DNA of 64,000 bases from an uncultured Pelagibacteraceae bacterium (GTDB taxonomy: Bacteria > Pseudomonadota > Alphaproteobacteria > Pelagibacterales > AG-422-B15). The translations under genes and the position numbers were made by a program. The notes below the pieces were generated by a model. That model was not told where the DNA came from. It saw only the letters and a list, made by a program, of their open reading frames with translations, and ran no database searches. Where the stretch lies: the NCBI GenBank assembly GCA_902525575.1, contig CABZHU010000002.1:1-64000 (forward strand), written 5' to 3'. Of the stretch, positions 13,890 through 22,734 are shown piece after piece (the stretch's first letter is position 1; every line of letters begins with the position of its first letter).

Positions 13890-15086
13890 TTAAGCTACTT
13901 TACGGCCTTTATTGATTTGTTCAAGCTGAGCTAATCCTTCATTTGCTATATCAATTCCTGCAACTTCATCATCTTCAGCATTAAGCTCTTCCATGTTAAC
14001 AAATTCAGCGTAAGTTTTTCTCGTTCTTTCAGTTATGATGTTCGCTTTAAGTAACGTTTTACATAATACCCTGAATATATTGTTACTCTCCATCATTTCT
14101 TCGCGTATTACGGAGTCTCGATCAATTTCTTGCATAAAATGTTTAGTAACAAATTTATGATCTAAGCCGACACTTTGATAAATTGCCTTCTTTTCCCAAG
14201 GATTAACAAGATTATAGAGTAAATCTTTGAAAATCATCGCTGACCAATCTTCCACCTTGTATCTTTCTGATTCAGACAACTTTGGTACAGTTCTGTCTGC
14301 CCAAATTTTACCAAACTTATGATGAAATGCCTCATCACTCATTGTAAATTTCAAAAGAGTTTTTAGGAGTGGATCATTAGTGTCTTGGTGAGCCATTCCG
14401 AATGCTCCCATTGCAAGACCTTCAATCATCATTTGCATGCCTACAATTTTTTTATAAACAACATCTGAAGATACAATTTGTTCTAAAATTCGTCCTAGAG
14501 TTGGACCTACTGGATATGGAGATCCCCATCTTGCTTTTATATAATTAGTGAATCCAGTAACATGTCTAGCCTCTTCACGGGTTTGGTTAGCTGCGTATTC
14601 TTGTGCACCAGGATCTTTTAATACATGACAAAGGCTTGCGCTTAAAGATAAAGCACCTTGCTCACCATGCAGAATTTGAGAAAGCACCCATCTGAAACTT
14701 TCATTATTTAATTTTATTTTTTGTTTTTCAGTTAAGCTATTAGCGATTGCTGGGACTCTAAGTTCCATACAAAAGACATCAGGGTCGACTATATATTCAT
14801 TTTCCATGTCGAATGGTTCGTCGAAATCAATATATGATTTATCATTTGGGTCCCAAAAATGCTTATGAGTTGCCGAAATCATCTGATCAAAACTATCAAT
14901 TCTTTCAATGTACCTATCTTTTTCTATCATTGGTATGAAATGACTAGGGTTCGTAGCATTATATGCAGGATCTTTATTCATCGCATTTTTTCCATTACGC
15001 GACATTTGCCACATCCTTTTCAGTTTAAAGATTTGGTCTTTTGCATATATTTTTGCGAAATCTAATTTGCGTTGTAGTTCTGTCAT
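13890..15086 (-). CDS. Ferritin-like diiron protein of unknown function
   Basis: About 398 residues, mostly helical. Numbering from an in-frame GTG at 15101, potential iron ligands are Glu147 in HGEQGAL, Glu177/His180 in REEARH, Glu227 in MIEGLAMG and Glu257/His260 in DEAFHH. This is the two-times E...ExxH pattern of ferritin-like diiron oxygenases and ribonucleotide-reductase-like proteins. No family name can be given with confidence. I place the start at the ATG at 15086 because the upstream GTG would overlap a good -10 element. It is convergent with regA and 12 bases away. An oxidase or oxygenase role is inference from the ligand pattern. Confidence 0.75.
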   Translation of the reverse strand: MTELQRKLDFAKIYAKDQIFKLKRMWQMSRNGKNAMNKDPAYNATNPSHFIPMIEKDRYIERIDSFDQMISATHKHFWDPNDKSYIDFDEPFDMENEYIVDPDVFCMELRVPAIANSLTEKQKIKLNNESFRWVLSQILHGEQGALSLSASLCHVLKDPGAQEYAANQTREEARHVTGFTNYIKARWGSPYPVGPTLGRILEQIVSSDVVYKKIVGMQMMIEGLAMGAFGMAHQDTNDPLLKTLLKFTMSDEAFHHKFGKIWADRTVPKLSESERYKVEDWSAMIFKDLLYNLVNPWEKKAIYQSVGLDHKFVTKHFMQEIDRDSVIREEMMESNNIFRVLCKTLLKANIITERTRKTYAEFVNMEELNAEDDEVAGIDIANEGLAQLEQINKGRKVA

Positions 15087-15092
15087 GACCAA

Positions 15093-15098
15093 ATTATA
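15093..15098 (-). promoter_or_regulatory. -10 element giving a probably leaderless mRNA for the diiron protein
   Basis: Reading the minus strand, a consensus TATAAT lies six bases before the ATG at 15086. Transcription normally starts 6-8 bases after the -10 box, which would place the first RNA base at or next to the A of the ATG. No Shine-Dalgarno sequence can fit between them. No clear -35 hexamer is seen at 16-18 bases upstream. Confidence 0.5.
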
Positions 15099-15311
15099 CA
15101 CAATTTAAGATATGATCATAGAAATTTATGAGAATATGTTCATAAATATTAAAAAATAAATTATAAATATCAATAGTTTATAATTATTAAAAGATTATGT
15201 CATAATTCTATTACACCTTAAAGAGATAATACTTATATAAGAATCTTAAAGATTTAGTTGTACAAATAAGGTTTTTTTCCATATTTTGAGCCACTATTAT
15301 AAATACTTATA

Positions 15312-17996
15312 ATGTTACAAAAAATAGAAAATTGGTTTTTTAAATTTCGCCTTCCTGTTCTTGCGGCATTCGTCTTAATTACAATTGTAATGGCTTACTT
15401 CGCAGTTCAAATAAGAATGGATGCTGGTTTTGCAAAACAGCTACCAAATAGCCACTCATTTGTAAAAACGTACTATGAATATCAAGATGATCTTAGTGGT
15501 ACAAACAGCATTACTGTAGCTTTAAGAACTACCAAAGGAGATATATTTACAAAAGAATATTTATCTAATCTTTTCAAATTAAATAATACTATAAGATATC
15601 TTCCTGGAGTAAATCAGGGTTCAATGCAATCTTTATGGACTCCAAATATCAGAGTGATGAGGGTTACAGAAGAGGGTTTTGAAAGTTCGGAAGTAATACC
15701 TGGAACTGTTACACCTGAAAAACTTACACCAGAAATAATTCAAAATATAAAAGAAAGAGTTTTAACTGGTGGCCACGTAGGAAGCATTGTTGCAAATGAC
15801 TTTACATCCTCTCTTATTAAAGTCGAGTTAACAGAATACAATCCTAAAACAGGAGAAAAATTAGATTATCTTAAACTTGGCCAAGAAATTGAGACTATTA
15901 GAGATCAGTACGAAACGGGTGTTTACAGAGTTGAAATAACTGGCTTTGCCAAAATGATTTCTGACATTGCAAATGAAGCTTATAATGTAGTTATCTTTTT
16001 TGGACTAGCCTTCTTTCTTACAGTTTTAGCAGTTTATTGGTACTCTAGATCTTGGACATTGACATTTCTCCCATTAATTTGCTCGCTAACCTCTCTTATT
16101 TGGCAGTTCGGTATGCTGAAGATACTTGGTTTTGGATTAGACCCTCTTGCAATTCTCGTTCCCTTTTTAGTTTTCGCTATAGGCGTTTCTCACGGTATTC
16201 AACAAGTAAATCAAATTACAAAGGAAGTTATAGAAGGACAAACTGCTGAATATGCAGCTAGGGCTTCTTTTTCCAGATTACTGGTACCAGGGTCAATGGC
16301 ATTAGTTACCGACCTGGTTGGTTTTGGAACATTAATTTTATTGCCAATAGGAATGATACAGGAGCTCGGCATAACTGCTTCTATCGGAGTAGCCTTTAAA
16401 ATTGTAACAAATCTAGTTATGTTACCTCTTGCAGCATCATATGCACGATATAATGAGAGTTTTGCAACTAGAGCTCAATCAGCAATTTCTTATAGACAAA
16501 ACCTTATGGGATTTTTTGGAAAGCTGGCAAGACCAAAGGAGGCTGTTATTACACTTTCTGTTAGTGCAGTACTATTTATAGGTGCTGCATATTTAGCGAG
16601 TGAGAGACATGTTGGAGATCTGCATGCTGGAGCTCCAGAACTAAGACCAGAGGCAAGATTTAATCAAGATATAAATGAAATAACAAAAAGATATAATGTT
16701 ACGACAGATGTCTTAGTAGTTATTACAGAAGCATCTTTCACAGGAGGTGTTAATCCGTGCAGATCTACATATGTTATGGATGCTCAAAATAATCTTCATT
16801 GGTACTTAGAAAATATCCCAGGGGTAACAAAAGTAATTTCTCTTTCCAGTATCGCAAAAAGAGCTTTAAGTGGTTATGCTGAGGGTAATCTAAAATGGTC
16901 TTATCTTCCCCGAAATGAGCAAGCACTGGGTTTTGCCACGAGTGTTGTAGATCCATCAACTGGGTTGATAAATGAACAATGCTCTATTATGCCCATTTAT
17001 GTTTTCACGGAAGATCATAAAGCAACTACATTAAATACCGTCATTAAAAGTATAGAGGAGTATAATGAAAAGTTTCGTGAATTAGATGACACGATAACAT
17101 TTAAAACTCTAATTGCAAAGCCTGCGGAAGGCACAGATGTAATACCTGCAGTAGACAGTTTAGGAGGTGAAGAAACCAATATTGAGGATTTATTAAATAT
17201 TGATAATCCAAAAATATTCACCGACGATGAGTTTACTGATTTCGGTTATGAGAACGGCTTCAATACCAGAAATATTATGCTTGGCCCTGGTCTTATTAAT
17301 TATTATCGAGACATAGACTCATTCGAAGATAATGTTAACTATATGGTAAAGGATATTAAGCAATCAGAGATAAGCATTAAGGAATTTTTCAAAAATAACC
17401 CAGAGTTCGAAAGCATCATTTTTGAGTCTGATGAAATTAAAAATAGATTGGCAAGTGGATCAGTAGGAATTCAGTATGCAACAAATGAAGTTATCGAAAA
17501 AGGTGAACTTCCAATGATGATAATTGTATATATAGTTATTTTAATTCTAGTTTTTGTAACCTATCTAGATTGGCGAGCAACAATATGTTGCACAGTTCCA
17601 CTCACATTTGCAACAATGTTAGGCTATGCATTTATGGATCTTGCACAAATAGGCTTAAAGGTGTCCACTCTTCCTGTGATGGTGTTAGCGGTTGGGGTAG
17701 GTGTTGATTATGCATTTTATATATATAATAGAACCCAGACGCGTCTAAAAGAAGGTATGAATATAACTGAAGCTTTTGAACACACTTTTGCTAACACTGG
17801 AGCGGCTGTTGTCTTTACAGCAATTACTTTAGCAATTGGTGTTTCTACGTGGTCATTTTCTGCATTAAAATTCCAAGCTGATATGGGATCATTATTGACA
17901 TTCATGTTTTTAATCAACATGGTTTGTGCAATGACAACTCTTCCTGCGCTTGCAGTTATACTAGATAAGCTTTTCCCTAGAAAAATTACTTCTTAG
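15312..17996 (+). CDS. RND-superfamily (MMPL-type) exporter
   Basis: A large inner-membrane protein of 894 residues with the duplicated RND layout. One N-terminal membrane helix (about 13-33) is followed by a periplasmic loop and a block of five or six helices (about 222-390). The pattern then repeats, with a second loop and a C-terminal helix block (about 735-890). The segments GVSHGIQQVNQ and VGVGVDYAFYIYNR sit in the two membrane blocks where proton-relay residues lie in this superfamily. The substrate is unknown. Lipids, hydrophobic compounds and carotenoid- or hopanoid-like molecules are substrates of relatives. No membrane-fusion or outer-membrane partner is adjacent. Confidence 0.85.
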   Translation: MLQKIENWFFKFRLPVLAAFVLITIVMAYFAVQIRMDAGFAKQLPNSHSFVKTYYEYQDDLSGTNSITVALRTTKGDIFTKEYLSNLFKLNNTIRYLPGVNQGSMQSLWTPNIRVMRVTEEGFESSEVIPGTVTPEKLTPEIIQNIKERVLTGGHVGSIVANDFTSSLIKVELTEYNPKTGEKLDYLKLGQEIETIRDQYETGVYRVEITGFAKMISDIANEAYNVVIFFGLAFFLTVLAVYWYSRSWTLTFLPLICSLTSLIWQFGMLKILGFGLDPLAILVPFLVFAIGVSHGIQQVNQITKEVIEGQTAEYAARASFSRLLVPGSMALVTDLVGFGTLILLPIGMIQELGITASIGVAFKIVTNLVMLPLAASYARYNESFATRAQSAISYRQNLMGFFGKLARPKEAVITLSVSAVLFIGAAYLASERHVGDLHAGAPELRPEARFNQDINEITKRYNVTTDVLVVITEASFTGGVNPCRSTYVMDAQNNLHWYLENIPGVTKVISLSSIAKRALSGYAEGNLKWSYLPRNEQALGFATSVVDPSTGLINEQCSIMPIYVFTEDHKATTLNTVIKSIEEYNEKFRELDDTITFKTLIAKPAEGTDVIPAVDSLGGEETNIEDLLNIDNPKIFTDDEFTDFGYENGFNTRNIMLGPGLINYYRDIDSFEDNVNYMVKDIKQSEISIKEFFKNNPEFESIIFESDEIKNRLASGSVGIQYATNEVIEKGELPMMIIVYIVILILVFVTYLDWRATICCTVPLTFATMLGYAFMDLAQIGLKVSTLPVMVLAVGVGVDYAFYIYNRTQTRLKEGMNITEAFEHTFANTGAAVVFTAITLAIGVSTWSFSALKFQADMGSLLTFMFLINMVCAMTTLPALAVILDKLFPRKITS

Positions 17997-18915
17997 TAAG
18001 CTGAAGAAAAACATCCTCTAATTTAGTTTCTATTATCCTCATATTTTCTATTTGAGATCCTGAAGAATTTAGTTCATTAAGTATTACATTAAAATTAACT
18101 TCACTGGGTTTATAGTTAACTTGAACTTGCCTATCTTTAATTTTTATCTCTAAATTAAATTCATTAAGTCCTGACAAATCAAAATTGTTATCACTATAAT
18201 CAACAATTACTGTTATTTTATCTAAAAAGGATTTTATGTTGATTGTAGTATCATGAGCTATCAACTTACCTTCATTAATTATTGCTATTTCATTGCATAG
18301 CTCCTCTGCTTCATGCAAATAATGAGTAGTTATGATTATAGTTTTTCCATTTTGATTTAGTTTATGAATATTCTCCCACAAGTTACTTCTAAGCTCTACA
18401 TCAACGCCTGCTGTTGGTTCGTCTAGGATCAATATTTCTGGATCATGGACCATTGCTTTCGCAATAAGAAGACGTCTCCTCATTCCCCCAGACAAAGTTC
18501 TGGCATATGCTTTAGCCTTGTCTTCTAATGCAAGCATTTTTAGAATTTCCATGGTTTTTCTGTCTTTCTTTCTAATACCGTATAAACCTGCCTGAATTTC
18601 TAAAAGTTCGTAAGGAGTAAAAAAAGGATCAATGTTTAATTCTTGAGGTACAATTCCCATAAGCTTTTTAGCATCTATTAAATTGCTTTCGTGATTAATA
18701 TTTAGCACTTCAATTTTGCCAGAACTTTTTTTTGCTAAGTCCGCTAAAATATTAATGAACGTAGACTTTCCAGCTCCATTAGGTCCAAGTAAGCCGAAAA
18801 TTGAACCTTTCTTTATTTCCAATGAAATATTGTCTAATGCAAGTTTATTAGTATCAGAACTTGATTTATAAACCTTGCTAAGATTATTAACTTTTATTGC
18901 TAATTCACTTTTCAT
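17986..18915 (-). CDS. ABC transporter ATP-binding protein (ABC-2 type, CcmA/YadG-like)
   Basis: An ABC ATPase of 309 residues. Walker A is GLLGPNGAGKSTFINIL, the signature is LSGGMRRRLL, Walker B is ILILDEPTAGVD, and the H-loop is IITTHYLHEAEEL. A C-terminal extension of about 80 residues after the ATPase core is usual in this drug/polysaccharide exporter group. No ABC-2 permease gene is next to it, so its membrane partner must be encoded elsewhere. The 3' end overlaps the RND exporter gene by 11 bases (convergent). Confidence 0.9.
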   Translation of the reverse strand: MKSELAIKVNNLSKVYKSSSDTNKLALDNISLEIKKGSIFGLLGPNGAGKSTFINILADLAKKSSGKIEVLNINHESNLIDAKKLMGIVPQELNIDPFFTPYELLEIQAGLYGIRKKDRKTMEILKMLALEDKAKAYARTLSGGMRRRLLIAKAMVHDPEILILDEPTAGVDVELRSNLWENIHKLNQNGKTIIITTHYLHEAEELCNEIAIINEGKLIAHDTTINIKSFLDKITVIVDYSDNNFDLSGLNEFNLEIKIKDRQVQVNYKPSEVNFNVILNELNSSGSQIENMRIIETKLEDVFLQLTKK

Positions 18916-18976
18916 ATGTTTGATTAATTAAGAGAATATATAGTTTTTCAAAGTAATTTCTTGTATCATTCAACAT

Positions 18977-19153
18977 ATGAATTCTCCAGAAATAAAAAAA
19001 AATCAAGATGAAAATATTGAATTAGTATCATCCAAAAAAGTAACTTGTTCTGGTCCTGATGGTCCACTTGGACACCCTAAAGTTTATCTAGATATGGGCG
19101 ATAACGAAAGCGTGGTTTGCCCTTATTGCAGTAAAATTTTTAAATTGTTTTAA
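18977..19153 (+). CDS. Small CHCC zinc-finger domain protein
   Basis: A 58-residue frame ending one base before the polA ATG. The C-terminal half has C-x8-H...C-x2-C spacing (VTCSGPDGPLGHPKVY and VVCPYCSKIFKLF). This is the zf-CHCC domain related to the mitochondrial complex I subunit NDUFS6. Proteins of this kind are common single-domain genes in alphaproteobacteria. A link to complex I is plausible but not shown here. Transcription is divergent from the ABC ATPase gene across 61 bases, and polA is probably in the same transcript. Confidence 0.85.
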   Translation: MNSPEIKKNQDENIELVSSKKVTCSGPDGPLGHPKVYLDMGDNESVVCPYCSKIFKLF

Positions 19154-21955
19154 ATGAATAGCAATAAACATCTTTTTTTAGTTGATGGCTCAGGATATAT
19201 TTTTAGAGCATACTACGCCTTGCCGCCATTATATAGAAAGAGTGATGGTTTACCAACAGGTGCAGTAAACGGTTTCTGTAATATGCTTTATAAGCTAATA
19301 GAAGATACTAATAAAAGTGTCGGACCAACTCACTTGGCTGTAATTTTTGACAGTGCAAGGAAAACTTTCAGGAATGATATTTATAAAGACTATAAAGCTA
19401 ATAGAGGTGATCCCCCAGAAGATTTAATACCACAATTTAAAATTATAAAGGATGCAGTGACTGCTTTTGGTATTCAATCAATAGAATCGAGGGGATTCGA
19501 AGCAGACGACATAATTGCTACATACGCTGATGCTGCTGTGAAAAAGAACTGGCAAGTTTCAATTGTATCATCTGACAAAGATTTAATGCAATTGGTTTCA
19601 GAAAAAATAAATCTTGTTGATACAATGAAAAATAAAAATATTGGACCCAAAGAAGTCGAGGAAAAATTTGGTGTAGGGCCAGATAAAGTAATTGATGTTC
19701 AAGCTCTTGCTGGAGACAGTTCAGATAATGTTCCAGGAGCGCCCGGCATAGGTATAAAGACAGCAGCTCAACTAATAAATGAATTTGGAAATCTTGAAAA
19801 ATTATTAGAAAAGTGTGGAGACATTAAACAAGAAAAAAGAAGAGATAATATTAAAAATAACATTGAGCAAATAAGAATAAGCAAGGAGTTAGTAACTTTA
19901 AAGAAAGATGTTAAAGATGTCCCATTACTTGCAGATCTTAAAAATAATAATTTAGCAATTGAGAAATTAGTACCATTTCTAGAAGATCTTGAATTGAAGA
20001 AATTAGCAGATCGTATTAGAAAAAAAAATCCAGAAGCAAAATTTGAAACTGTAAATATCAATGAATCAAAATTAGAAAAAAAAGAAAAAAGTAATGTTAA
20101 TACTAATAAAGAAATTTCAACAAAAAATGTTAGCACTAAATATATACTCATAGATAACTTAAAAAAACTCGAGGAATTAAAATCAAATATCTATGATACA
20201 GGTCATTTTGTTTATGATGTAGAAACTGACTCTTTAAGTATATTAGAAGCCAATCTTATTGGTATATCAATTTGTTATGGCCTTGAAACCTCTTACTATA
20301 TTCCATTTCAACACACTGATGAGCTTAATCAAATAATAACAAAGCAAATTAAAATAGAAGAGTTCTTTAAAATATTTAAGCCGATAATGGAAGACTCATC
20401 AATTATCAAAATTGGACACAATATAAAATATGATAATGCCATTTTAAAAAAATATGGTATCGACGTTATTGGCTATGATGATACAATGTTAATGTCATTT
20501 ATTTCAGATGCGGGAGTCAATCGTCATGGTATGGACGATCTTGCAAAGATACATCTCAATAAAGAAACTATAAAATACAAAGAAGTTGTAGGAAGTGGAA
20601 AATCTCAGATCACATTTGATCAAGTTGATCTAAATAGTGCGTTAAAATATGCGGCCGAGGATGCTGATATTACTTATAAACTTTACTTATTTTTTAAAAA
20701 AAGAATAAACCATGAAAAAAATAATTATATCTATTCTAATATTGAGAAGCCACTAATTGATTGCATTCAAACTATGGAATTCAATGGCATAAAAGTTGAT
20801 AAAGAATATTTAAAAAAGCTATCAACAGATTTTTCAAAGAGAATATTAAAATTAGAAAGCAAGATATACAAGGATACTGGTACAGAGTTTAATATTGCAT
20901 CACCAAAGCAGCTGTCAGAGGTATTATTTGATAAACTCAAACTTAAACCACCAAAAAAAACAAGAACAGGAGAAAAATCTACAGGAATAGATGTACTTGA
21001 AGATCTTGCCTACGGTGGTAATAAAGTTGCTGAAACTATTATTGAATGGAGACAGCTATCTAAGCTAAAGAATACTTATACAGAAGCCTTACAAGCCCAT
21101 ATTATTAAATCTACAGGTAGAATACATACCTCATATGCAATGGCATCTACAAGCACAGGTAGACTTGCGTCCTCTGACCCAAACTTACAAAATATTCCAA
21201 TCAGAACAGATGAAGGTAGATCAATTCGCAAAGCGTTTATTCCCGATAAAGACCAAACAATCTTTGCAGCAGACTACAGCCAAATAGAATTAAGAGTTTT
21301 AGCTCATATGGCTGACGTATCTCAACTAAAAGATGCTTTCAATAACAATGAGGACATACATCAATTAACTGCGTCAGAGATTTTTAATGTCAAACACAAA
21401 GATGTCACTAAAGATTTACGCAGAAAAGCAAAAGCTGTTAATTTTGGTATAATTTATGGGATCTCTGCATTTGGACTGGCAAAACAGTTATCAATATCAA
21501 ACTACGAAGCAAGTAATTTTATTAAAGAATATTTTAATAAGTTTTCTGGAATAAAAGAATATATGGAAAATACAAAAGAGCTTTGTAGAAAAAATGGTTA
21601 TGTTGAAACACTATGTGGGCGAAAGTGTTTTTTTCCACGAATAAAAGATAAAAACTTTGCTTTAAGATCATTTCAAGAAAGAGCGGCTATAAATGCTCCA
21701 ATTCAGGGGACTGCAGCAGATATAATAAAGTTAGCTATGATAAAAATTAATGATAAAATAAAATCTACTAATGAATGCAAGATGCTGCTTCAAGTTCACG
21801 ATGAGCTAATTTTTGAAATCAAAAATGATAAACTTAAAAAATTTAGAAAAATAATTGTGGCTGAAATGGAAAATGCGCTAAAGCCAAAGTTTGATCTTTC
21901 GGTACCACTTTCTGTTGATAGTAATAATGCTGATAATTGGAGCGATGCGCATTAA
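19154..21955 (+). CDS. polA: DNA polymerase I
   Basis: Repair and Okazaki-fragment polymerase of 933 residues with all three domains. The N-terminal 5'-3' exonuclease begins LFLVDGSGYIFRAYYALPPL and contains GFEADDIIAT and SSDKDLMQL. The 3'-5' proofreading domain keeps Asp and Glu in FVYDVETDSLS, so it is probably active. The polymerase has DYSQIELRVLAHMAD, RRKAKAVNFGIIYGIS and VHDELIFEI. A Lys/Asn-rich linker separates the first two domains near residue 300-330. The stop overlaps the next gene's ATG by one base (TAATG). Confidence 0.98.
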   Translation: MNSNKHLFLVDGSGYIFRAYYALPPLYRKSDGLPTGAVNGFCNMLYKLIEDTNKSVGPTHLAVIFDSARKTFRNDIYKDYKANRGDPPEDLIPQFKIIKDAVTAFGIQSIESRGFEADDIIATYADAAVKKNWQVSIVSSDKDLMQLVSEKINLVDTMKNKNIGPKEVEEKFGVGPDKVIDVQALAGDSSDNVPGAPGIGIKTAAQLINEFGNLEKLLEKCGDIKQEKRRDNIKNNIEQIRISKELVTLKKDVKDVPLLADLKNNNLAIEKLVPFLEDLELKKLADRIRKKNPEAKFETVNINESKLEKKEKSNVNTNKEISTKNVSTKYILIDNLKKLEELKSNIYDTGHFVYDVETDSLSILEANLIGISICYGLETSYYIPFQHTDELNQIITKQIKIEEFFKIFKPIMEDSSIIKIGHNIKYDNAILKKYGIDVIGYDDTMLMSFISDAGVNRHGMDDLAKIHLNKETIKYKEVVGSGKSQITFDQVDLNSALKYAAEDADITYKLYLFFKKRINHEKNNYIYSNIEKPLIDCIQTMEFNGIKVDKEYLKKLSTDFSKRILKLESKIYKDTGTEFNIASPKQLSEVLFDKLKLKPPKKTRTGEKSTGIDVLEDLAYGGNKVAETIIEWRQLSKLKNTYTEALQAHIIKSTGRIHTSYAMASTSTGRLASSDPNLQNIPIRTDEGRSIRKAFIPDKDQTIFAADYSQIELRVLAHMADVSQLKDAFNNNEDIHQLTASEIFNVKHKDVTKDLRRKAKAVNFGIIYGISAFGLAKQLSISNYEASNFIKEYFNKFSGIKEYMENTKELCRKNGYVETLCGRKCFFPRIKDKNFALRSFQERAAINAPIQGTAADIIKLAMIKINDKIKSTNECKMLLQVHDELIFEIKNDKLKKFRKIIVAEMENALKPKFDLSVPLSVDSNNADNWSDAH

Positions 21956-22731
21956 TGACTGAAATCATTATACTTGTCACTGGCGGATTTGATCCTATTC
22001 ATAGTGGACATATCGCTTACTTCAAGGATGCAAAAAAATTAGGAAATAAGCTAATAGTTGGCGTTAACTCAGATAATTGGTTGATACAAAAAAAAGGTAG
22101 TGCGTTTCTTCCCATTCAAGAAAGAATAGAAATTGTTTCTAATTTAGGGGTAGTTGATGCTGCCATTGAATTTGAGGATGATGAGTATCAATCTGCGTCA
22201 AATGCGATACAAAAAGTTTTAGATATGTATCCAGATAATAAAATAATTTTTGCAAATGGTGGCGATAGAAATCAAGCTAATATTCCTGAAATGGAAAAAT
22301 TTGTGAATAATGAAAGAGTAAGTTTTGAGTTTGGAGTTGGAGGAGATTTTAAAAAAAACTCGTCAAGTTGGATATTAAAAAATTGGAAAGGACCAATTGA
22401 ATATCGTCCGTGGGGATGGTATCGAGTTTTAGATGATAGTGATGATCACAAAGTCAAAGAGATAGAAGTCAATTCTAAGTCACGATTGAGTTATCAATCA
22501 CACACTAAAAGATCTGAAGTTTGGACTGTGATCAGCGGAGAGGCTTTGGTTACCATTGACGATAAAATTACAGAGTTAAAGATAAATGATTCAATATTTA
22601 TTCCTGTTAATTCTAAGCACCGTTTAGAAAATAAGTCAGATATGAAATTAAATATTATTGAAATTCAAACGGGGACATATTTTGGTGAAGACGATATAGA
22701 AAGATATGAAGATGACTACAATCGATCATAA
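21955..22731 (+). CDS. Nucleotidyltransferase (cytidylyltransferase-like) fused to a mannose-6-phosphate isomerase-type cupin
   Basis: Two domains in about 258 residues. Residues 1-130 begin MTEIIILVTGGFDPIHSGH, the HxGH nucleotide-binding motif of the cytidylyltransferase-like family (His16-His19). Residues ~140-258 are a cupin like the C-terminal domain of type II mannose-6-phosphate isomerase/GDP-mannose pyrophosphorylase (RPWGWYRVL, SLxYQxHxxRSEVWTVISGEA, HRLENKSD). A sugar-nucleotide or lipid-head-group role is likely, but the substrate cannot be read from sequence. I chose the ATG that overlaps the polA stop rather than one 18 bases upstream. Confidence 0.75.
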   Translation: MTEIIILVTGGFDPIHSGHIAYFKDAKKLGNKLIVGVNSDNWLIQKKGSAFLPIQERIEIVSNLGVVDAAIEFEDDEYQSASNAIQKVLDMYPDNKIIFANGGDRNQANIPEMEKFVNNERVSFEFGVGGDFKKNSSSWILKNWKGPIEYRPWGWYRVLDDSDDHKVKEIEVNSKSRLSYQSHTKRSEVWTVISGEALVTIDDKITELKINDSIFIPVNSKHRLENKSDMKLNIIEIQTGTYFGEDDIERYEDDYNRS

Positions 22732-22734
22732 TGT

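Noticed and set aside
19768..20151. 127-residue minus-strand frame inside polA
   Set aside because: Shadow of the Lys/Asn-rich linker of polA. Its Phe/Leu/Ser runs are the complement of Lys and Asn codons.
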